Shown here piece after piece: positions 5,990 to 10,282 of a stretch of 10,282 nucleotides of DNA. The notes beneath the pieces are model-generated. The model did no database searches, had not been told where the DNA came from, and saw only the letters and a program-made list of their open reading frames with translations. The DNA is from Sphingomonas paucimobilis (lineage in GTDB: Bacteria; Pseudomonadota; Alphaproteobacteria; Sphingomonadales; Sphingomonadaceae). Position 1 is the stretch's first letter; the number at the start of each line of letters is the position of its first letter. The stretch lies in the NCBI GenBank assembly GCA_945860425.1, contig CAMAQU010000045.1:1-10282 (forward strand), given 5' to 3'. Made by a program: the position numbers and the translations under genes.

Positions 5990-6922
5990 ATGCCCGCAGA
6001 TAGACCGCAATATGAAGGGAGCGCGAGCTGGCGCTCGCTCTGCTCCATCCTTGCAGCGCGTTTTGGCCTGGCGCTGGACCATAGGCCAATGGAGACTTGG
6101 CTGGACTGGCAGGGGCATCATGTTCACCTTGATCGCTACACACCGGATACAGCGGCAAAAGGCACGCTCATTCTGGTCCATGGCGCTGGTGGGCATGGGC
6201 GCCTTCTCGCGCCTCTTGGCCAATTGGCGGTCACCTTGGGCTGGAATGTGATCGCACCTGACCTACCGGGCTATGGCCTGACGCAGGTACGGCGTGGGTG
6301 GAAGGCAGATTATGCCGAATGGCCCAAATTGATCGCTGATCTGGCGTGCGAGACAAAGGGCCCAGTTGTTCTAATGGGCCTTTCCGTTGGCGGCATGACT
6401 GCTTTGCGGGCGGCACAGCTGGCACCGACTGTATCCGGCGTCATCGCGACCACCCTGATTGATCTGGCCGATCGCGAGACATTTGTGCACGCTGCCCGAT
6501 GGCCCTGGCTAGGCCGCCTCTCTCTCCTGTTGATGCGGTTGCCATTGCTGTTCGACAGGTTGGCCTTCCCTTTATGGATTGTTACACCGTTGACCAAAAT
6601 GACGGGCGATACCGTCCTGCGCCGATGGTTCATCCGCGACCGAATGATCGGCAGACGCTGGGTTTCAGGCCGTTTTTTTCGTACCCTGCATCAACATCGG
6701 CCGGATTTTCCGGGGATGGCCCTGCATTGCCCGCTGCTATTGGTTCATCCCGGAGCAGATGCTTGGACGCCTCTGTCGATGAGCATGCCGGCTTATGACG
6801 CCGCAACGCAACCGAAGCGCCTTCGCAGTCTCAGCAATGGATCCCACATGCCCGTCGAGGAACCGGGACGATCTGAACTAGAGGGAGAAGTTTCTCAGTT
6901 CCTAGAGGCAATCGCCAAGTAA
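5990..6922 (+). CDS. Alpha/beta hydrolase
   Basis: This is a 310-aa alpha/beta-hydrolase-fold protein. The oxyanion-hole motif is LVHGAGGHG (62-70), the nucleophile elbow is G130-L-S132-V-G134, the likely acid is Asp257 in HPGADAWTP, and the catalytic histidine is His286 in GSHMP, giving a complete triad in the usual order. APDLPGYGLT (89-98) is the typical strand-4 region. The hydrophobic, Arg-rich stretch between about 165 and 235 forms the lid. AGGGG at 5976-5980 is 9 bases before ATG 5990; an ATG at 5981 abuts this sequence and is less likely. An upstream in-frame start at 5807 would run deep into the dehydrogenase gene and is rejected. It starts 28 bases after the dehydrogenase stop and probably shares its transcript, which suggests an ester or thioester substrate in the same pathway. 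No signal peptide is seen. Exact substrate unknown. Confidence 0.9.
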   Translation: MPADRPQYEGSASWRSLCSILAARFGLALDHRPMETWLDWQGHHVHLDRYTPDTAAKGTLILVHGAGGHGRLLAPLGQLAVTLGWNVIAPDLPGYGLTQVRRGWKADYAEWPKLIADLACETKGPVVLMGLSVGGMTALRAAQLAPTVSGVIATTLIDLADRETFVHAARWPWLGRLSLLLMRLPLLFDRLAFPLWIVTPLTKMTGDTVLRRWFIRDRMIGRRWVSGRFFRTLHQHRPDFPGMALHCPLLLVHPGADAWTPLSMSMPAYDAATQPKRLRSLSNGSHMPVEEPGRSELEGEVSQFLEAIAK

Positions 6923-6934
6923 GACCTGGTTAGG

Positions 6935-8365
6935 TTAAACTAGATCCCGCACATCCGTCAGCCGACCCGTCACAGCAGCGGCGGCGGCCATTGCGGGGGA
7001 AACAAGATGCGTGCGCGCACCCGGCCCTTGTCGTCCGACAAAATTACGGTTGCTGGTGGACGCGCAGCGTTCCCCCGCTGGGACCTTATCTGGGTTCATG
7101 CCGAGACAGGCCGAACAGCCGGGTTCGCGCCATTCAAGCCCGGCATCAATGAAGATGCGGTCCAGCCCTTCGGCTTCGGCCTGCGCCTTCACAAGGCCAG
7201 AGCCGGGAACGATGATCGCCCATGTAACACTATCCGCCTTGCGCCTGCCTTTTAGCACCGCGGCAGCGGCGCGCAGATCCTCTATCCGGCTGTTGGTGCA
7301 GCTGCCGATAAAGACATTCTGCACCGCGACGTCGGCCATCTTCTGGCCGGGGACAAGGCCCATATAGTCGAGCGATTTTTGCGCGGCGACCTGCTTTGAC
7401 GGGTCGGCAAAGCTCATTGGATCGGGCACGACGCCAGTGATCGGCACCACGTCTTCCGGGCTGGTGCCCCAAGTGACATTGGGGACGATGTCGGCCGCGT
7501 TGATGATAATGGTCTTATCATATTGAGCGCCTGCATCGGTTGCGAGGGACCGCCAATAGGCAACAGCCGCATCCCACTCTGCGCCCTTGGGCGCCATCGG
7601 GCGGCCCTTGAGATAGGCAAAGGTCACATCATCTGGCGCGATCAGGCCAGCACGCGCGCCACCCTCAATCGCCATGTTGGACACGGTCAGGCGGCCCTCA
7701 ATCGACAAATTGCGAATGGCCGAACCCGTAAACTCAATCACATGGCCCGTGCCACCAGCCGCGCCAATGCGCCGGATAATCTCCAGCACAATATCCTTGG
7801 CCGTCACACCGGGGCCAGCTTCCCCTTCAACGCGGACTTCCATTGTCTTGGATTGCTTGAGCAGCAGCGTCTGCGTGGCCAGCACATGCTCAACCTCGCT
7901 CGTGCCAATGCCAAAGGCGAGTGCGCCCAGCCCGCCATGGCAAGCGGTGTGGCTATCCCCACAGACAATGGTTGTGCCGGGAAGCGAAAAGCCCTGTTCT
8001 GGCCCGACCACATGGACGATGCCCTGCTCCAGATCCGTCGGGCCAATATAGCGAATGCCAAAGGCCGGGGCATCCCGTTCCAGCGCGGCCAATTGCGCTG
8101 CACTTTCAGGGTCTGCAATCGGCAGGCGCTTGCCCGCCGCATCCAGCCGAGCTGTTGTCGGCAAATTATGATCCGGCACCGCCAAGGTCAGATCCGGACG
8201 CCGCACCTTTCGGCCCGCCAAACGCAGCGCTTCAAACGCCTGAGGGCTGGTGACTTCATGGACGAGATGCCGGTCGATGAAGATGAGGCAAGTGCCATCC
8301 TCACGGCGATCGACGACATGGGCGTCCCAGATTTTTTCGTACAAGGTGCGTGGGCGTGAAGACAT
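6935..8365 (-). CDS. leuC: 3-isopropylmalate dehydratase large subunit
   Basis: This is the large subunit of isopropylmalate isomerase, which with LeuD converts 2-isopropylmalate to 3-isopropylmalate in leucine synthesis. It is an aconitase-family [4Fe-4S] protein of 476 aa, close to the usual 466. The cluster ligands are Cys356 (IGSCTNSR), Cys417 and Cys420 (GCSACLGMNPD), with the family's normal spacing. Other signature segments are TLYEKIWDAHVV (7-18), VPDHNLPTT (63-71), VCGDSHTACHG (134-144), EGGARAGLIAPDD (234-246) and SNRNFVGRQGPGARTHL (438-454). I chose ATG 8365 because homology begins there. GTG at 8371 is 9 bases from AAGGGGG on the coding strand and is a real alternative (GTG 8377 is another). 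LeuD is not adjacent: downstream is the convergent hydrolase, 12 bases away. The gene follows cobS by 84 bases on the same strand. Confidence 0.97.
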   Translation of the reverse strand: MSSRPRTLYEKIWDAHVVDRREDGTCLIFIDRHLVHEVTSPQAFEALRLAGRKVRRPDLTLAVPDHNLPTTARLDAAGKRLPIADPESAAQLAALERDAPAFGIRYIGPTDLEQGIVHVVGPEQGFSLPGTTIVCGDSHTACHGGLGALAFGIGTSEVEHVLATQTLLLKQSKTMEVRVEGEAGPGVTAKDIVLEIIRRIGAAGGTGHVIEFTGSAIRNLSIEGRLTVSNMAIEGGARAGLIAPDDVTFAYLKGRPMAPKGAEWDAAVAYWRSLATDAGAQYDKTIIINAADIVPNVTWGTSPEDVVPITGVVPDPMSFADPSKQVAAQKSLDYMGLVPGQKMADVAVQNVFIGSCTNSRIEDLRAAAAVLKGRRKADSVTWAIIVPGSGLVKAQAEAEGLDRIFIDAGLEWREPGCSACLGMNPDKVPAGERCASTSNRNFVGRQGPGARTHLVSPAMAAAAAVTGRLTDVRDLV

Positions 8366-8380
8366 AACCACAGCCACTAG

Positions 8381-8407
8381 CCCCCTTGCCGCGCCGCGAA
8401 AAGGGGG
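8381..8407 (-). promoter_or_regulatory. Hairpin in the leuC leader that includes its ribosome-binding sequence
   Basis: On the leuC coding strand CCCCCTT (8407-8401) is followed 13 bases later by AAGGGGG (8387-8381), a perfect 7-base-pair stem; the loop contains CGCGGCGCG, which can add three further pairs. AAGGGGG is the only good Shine-Dalgarno-like sequence before leuC, so the folded form would hide it. The same structure could instead mark the 3' end of the cobS transcript, but no U tract follows. No leucine-rich leader peptide is visible in the 84-base cobS-leuC gap. Structure is seen; regulatory role is inference. Confidence 0.45.
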
Positions 8408-8449
8408 AGAAGCAGATTTTCAACACATCTCAGCACGCAAATCGAGCGA

Positions 8450-9439
8450 TCAGCCCGCCTTGCCGACAACACTTTCTGGCAGGTCTTTGCCAAAGACGCG
8501 CTGATAATATTCCGCCACCAAGGCGCGTTCTGCTTCATCGCATTTGTTGAGGAAGGACAGGCGGAAGGCAAAGCCCGCATCCTTGAAAATGGCGGTGTTC
8601 TGCGCCCAAGTGATGACGGTGCGGGGGCTCATCACGGTCGAGATATCGCCATTGATAAAGCCTTGGCGGCTGAGATCAGCGACCTTCACCATATTGGCGA
8701 TCAGCTGCGGATCTGAGTCCTTCGCCTTGGTCTGAACAATTTGCGTCTCCACCTCGGCGGGAAGATAATTGAGACCAACAACGATGTTCCAGCGGTCCAT
8801 CTGGCCCTGGTTGATCTGCTGTGTCCCATGATACAGCCCGCTTGTATCGCCAAGGCCGACGGTGTTGGCGGTTGCGAACATGCGGAACCAAGGGCTGGGG
8901 CGGATGACGCGATTCTGATCGAGCAGCGTCAGTTTGCCTTCGGTTTCCAGCACGCGCTGAATGACGAACATCACGTCCGGCCGGCCAGCATCATATTCAT
9001 CAAAGACAAGTGCGGTCGGTGTCTGCAACGCCCAAGGCAAGAGACCTTCGCGGAATTCAGTCACCTGCTGCCCATCACGCAGGACAATTGCATCGCGCCC
9101 GATCAAGTCGATACGGCTGATATGGGCATCGAGGTTGATGCGGATGCACGGCCATTTCAGGCGCGCGGCGACTTGTTCAATATGCGTCGATTTGCCCGTG
9201 CCATGATAGCCCTGCACCATGACGCGGCGATTATAGGCAAAGCCCGCCAAAATCGCGAGCGTGGTATCCGGATCAAAGACATAGCTTGGGTCAAGATCGG
9301 GGACGCGTTCATCCGCCTGCGAAAAGGCGGGGCATTCCATATCGACATCAATGCCAAACACTTCGCGCACATTCACCTTGATATCAGGTGCCGCAAGCAG
9401 CGTGGTCGAACCGGACTGGATGTTGGGCAGATCGGACAT
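8450..9439 (-). CDS. cobS: CobS-like AAA+ ATPase (cobaltochelatase small-ATPase subunit family)
   Basis: This is a 329-aa AAA+ ATPase matching CobS of the aerobic cobaltochelatase CobNST, and close to the family's usual length. The Walker A motif is G77-Y-H-G-T-G-K83-S, Walker B is ALVFDEYDAGRPD (143-155), and the sensor-1 region is FATANTVGLGDT (188-199). The highly conserved GLYHGTQQINQGQMDRW (201-217) carries the probable arginine finger, and LNYLP (223-227) follows. In cobalt insertion CobS forms hexameric rings with CobT to drive CobN. Many alphaproteobacteria carry cobS/cobT pairs without the full cobalamin pathway, so the physiological role may differ. ATG 9439 was chosen because conserved sequence (MSDLPNIQ) begins there; its ribosome-binding site is poor. 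No cobT or cobN is in the window. The family call is firm; the cobaltochelatase role is unproven. Confidence 0.93.
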   Translation of the reverse strand: MSDLPNIQSGSTTLLAAPDIKVNVREVFGIDVDMECPAFSQADERVPDLDPSYVFDPDTTLAILAGFAYNRRVMVQGYHGTGKSTHIEQVAARLKWPCIRINLDAHISRIDLIGRDAIVLRDGQQVTEFREGLLPWALQTPTALVFDEYDAGRPDVMFVIQRVLETEGKLTLLDQNRVIRPSPWFRMFATANTVGLGDTSGLYHGTQQINQGQMDRWNIVVGLNYLPAEVETQIVQTKAKDSDPQLIANMVKVADLSRQGFINGDISTVMSPRTVITWAQNTAIFKDAGFAFRLSFLNKCDEAERALVAEYYQRVFGKDLPESVVGKAG

Positions 9440-9547
9440 GGAGTTTCGCGTCTTTTCTCTAAAATCTCTACTGATGTGCCCATAGGACGCCCGCGCGCGC
9501 CAAGGCAAGGCCCATGGTCAAAAGCACGGGGACATGGCGAACCCGCA
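9440..9547. other. Gap between the TonB-dependent receptor and cobS
   Basis: These 108 bases hold no gene on either strand that I can support. They should contain the cobS promoter if cobS is transcribed separately. A weak candidate on the cobS strand is TTGCCT, 18 bases, TATGGG, which I do not trust. A short alternating CG tract (about 9491-9500) lies in the middle. The receptor ends at 9548, and I see no hairpin with a T tract after it. Confidence 0.5.
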
Positions 9548-10282
9548 CTAGCGACGCCAGCGCAGACCAAGAAGAATGCGACGGGGGGCCGCAGGGGAGT
9601 TGGCACGCGGATCACTGGCGCCGGGCACTTCGTCCAAATCTATCTCGTCAGTTTCTGAATAGGCCCCAAAGGTCGCATGGTGGCGATTGAAGATATTGGT
9701 GACATCCAGATAGGCCGTCAGCCCGCGCCCCAGCTTGACCGCAGCACCCAGATCAAAGCGGACAAAGCCCGCAAGCTTGCGGTCCACATTGCTTTCATCG
9801 CCCATGCGCCATTGGCCAGATTGCGCGTGCATATCCGCCTTGAACGTCCAAGGCCCAGCATCATAGCCCAAGGAAGCAAGGCCTCGATGCATCGGGATGC
9901 CGGGCAGATGATTTGACGGTAGGATCTGAATGCGCCCTTCCTCATCCGCATTTGGATTGCCCGGGCTGTTCGCCACAAAGGGAGAGCGAAACTGCGCCCG
10001 GGTGAAAGCATAGCCAATATCAAGCGACCACGGCCCCCGCCGCGCTGTGCCATGGGCCTCTATGCCTTCCCGCCGGGTTTGGCCGATATTTTGAAAAAAT
10101 GCCCGGCCGCGCGTTTGCGCCGCTGTGAGCAGAAGATCATTTGAGATCGCGGTTCGATAGAGCGCGATGGACCAGCGGCCTTGCCAGCCCGCGGCCTGCC
10201 AAGCACCATCCGATCCTGCTTCCCAGCTTTTGGCCACCACCTGATCCAGCGGCGGGTCTGCCACGAAGAAATTGGTGAGGCT
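9548..10282 (-). CDS. TonB-dependent receptor, C-terminal barrel (5' end outside window)
   Basis: About 244 C-terminal residues of an outer-membrane receptor are visible; the frame is open to the right edge, so the N-terminus, plug and most of the barrel lie outside. The visible part begins SLTNFFVADPPLDQVVAKSWE, the typical 'NxxxxDPxLxPExSxxxExG'-like region of TonB-dependent receptors. Alternating aromatic and polar strands follow: WSIALYRTAISNDLL, QNIGQTRREGIEAHG, WSLDIGYAFTRAQF, GWTFKADMHAQSGQWRMGDE-like strands, then FVRFDLGAAVKL and GLTAYLDVTNIFNRHHATFG. NIFN is the near-C-terminal motif of these proteins. The last strand is RRILLGLRWRR, where the usual terminal aromatic is followed by two arginines. 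Substrate class (siderophore, vitamin or other) cannot be read from this part. It is on the same strand as cobS with a 108-base gap. Confidence 0.9.
   Translation of the reverse strand, partial: SLTNFFVADPPLDQVVAKSWEAGSDGAWQAAGWQGRWSIALYRTAISNDLLLTAAQTRGRAFFQNIGQTRREGIEAHGTARRGPWSLDIGYAFTRAQFRSPFVANSPGNPNADEEGRIQILPSNHLPGIPMHRGLASLGYDAGPWTFKADMHAQSGQWRMGDESNVDRKLAGFVRFDLGAAVKLGRGLTAYLDVTNIFNRHHATFGAYSETDEIDLDEVPGASDPRANSPAAPRRILLGLRWRR

Noticed and set aside
7523..8359. Open frame (278 codons) on the + strand opposite leuC
   Set aside because: It is a low-complexity Arg/Ala-rich translation opposite an unmistakable leuC; no domain or ribosome-binding site.
8366..8449. Leucine attenuator before leuC
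   Set aside because: The gap encodes no leucine-rich leader peptide and no alternative terminator with a U tract; only the single hairpin is seen.
9474..9519. Promoter-like TTGCCT - 18 bases - TATGGG upstream of cobS on the - strand
   Set aside because: Both hexamers are poor matches and the spacer is almost pure GC; not better than chance in this sequence.
8741..9658. Open frame (305 codons) on the + strand opposite cobS and running into the receptor gene
   Set aside because: It is antisense to CobS motifs and to the receptor C-terminus; no independent evidence of coding.

Overview
The window is gene-dense, GC-rich chromosomal DNA (roughly 60% G+C by eye) with short intergenic gaps and no rRNA, tRNA, CRISPR array or transposase. 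The gene types and protein style (TonB-dependent receptor, CobS-like ATPase, twin nitronate monooxygenase-like genes, kinase plus acyl-CoA dehydrogenase pair) point to an alphaproteobacterium, most likely Sphingomonadales. That placement is recognition from memory, not a search.

Layout. Positions 2-6922 are all on the + strand: the C-terminal part of an ATP-grasp protein (cut by the left edge), two paralogous FMN-dependent nitronate monooxygenase-family genes, a 32-codon small ORF coupled by a GTGA overlap to a 132-aa winged-helix-like protein, a 97-bp inverted-repeat element, then a kinase / acyl-CoA dehydrogenase / alpha-beta hydrolase cluster. A convergent junction at about 6923-6934 separates this from a - strand block: leuC, a cobS-like AAA+ ATPase, and the C-terminal part of a TonB-dependent receptor (cut by the right edge).

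How the genes fit together. The most interesting unit is 3331-6922. An aminoglycoside-phosphotransferase-fold kinase carries an extra C-terminal domain that I recognise as DUF6285-like, and an acyl-CoA dehydrogenase of the ACAD10/11-like type follows 21 bases later. This matches the logic of the Pseudomonas putida Lva system (kinase LvaA, small partner LvaB, dehydrogenase-family LvaC) and of animal ACAD10/11, in which 4-hydroxyacyl-CoA is phosphorylated and the phosphate then eliminated. Here the presumed LvaA and LvaB parts are one polypeptide. The two nitronate monooxygenase paralogues differ at the position of the family's active-site histidine (Phe144 versus His149), so they probably do different chemistry. 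A nested palindrome lies just upstream of the second and looks like an operator of acyl-CoA catabolism regulators.

On the - strand, leuC has no leuD beside it and cobS has no cobT beside it. The leuC ribosome-binding sequence lies in the arm of a predicted hairpin.
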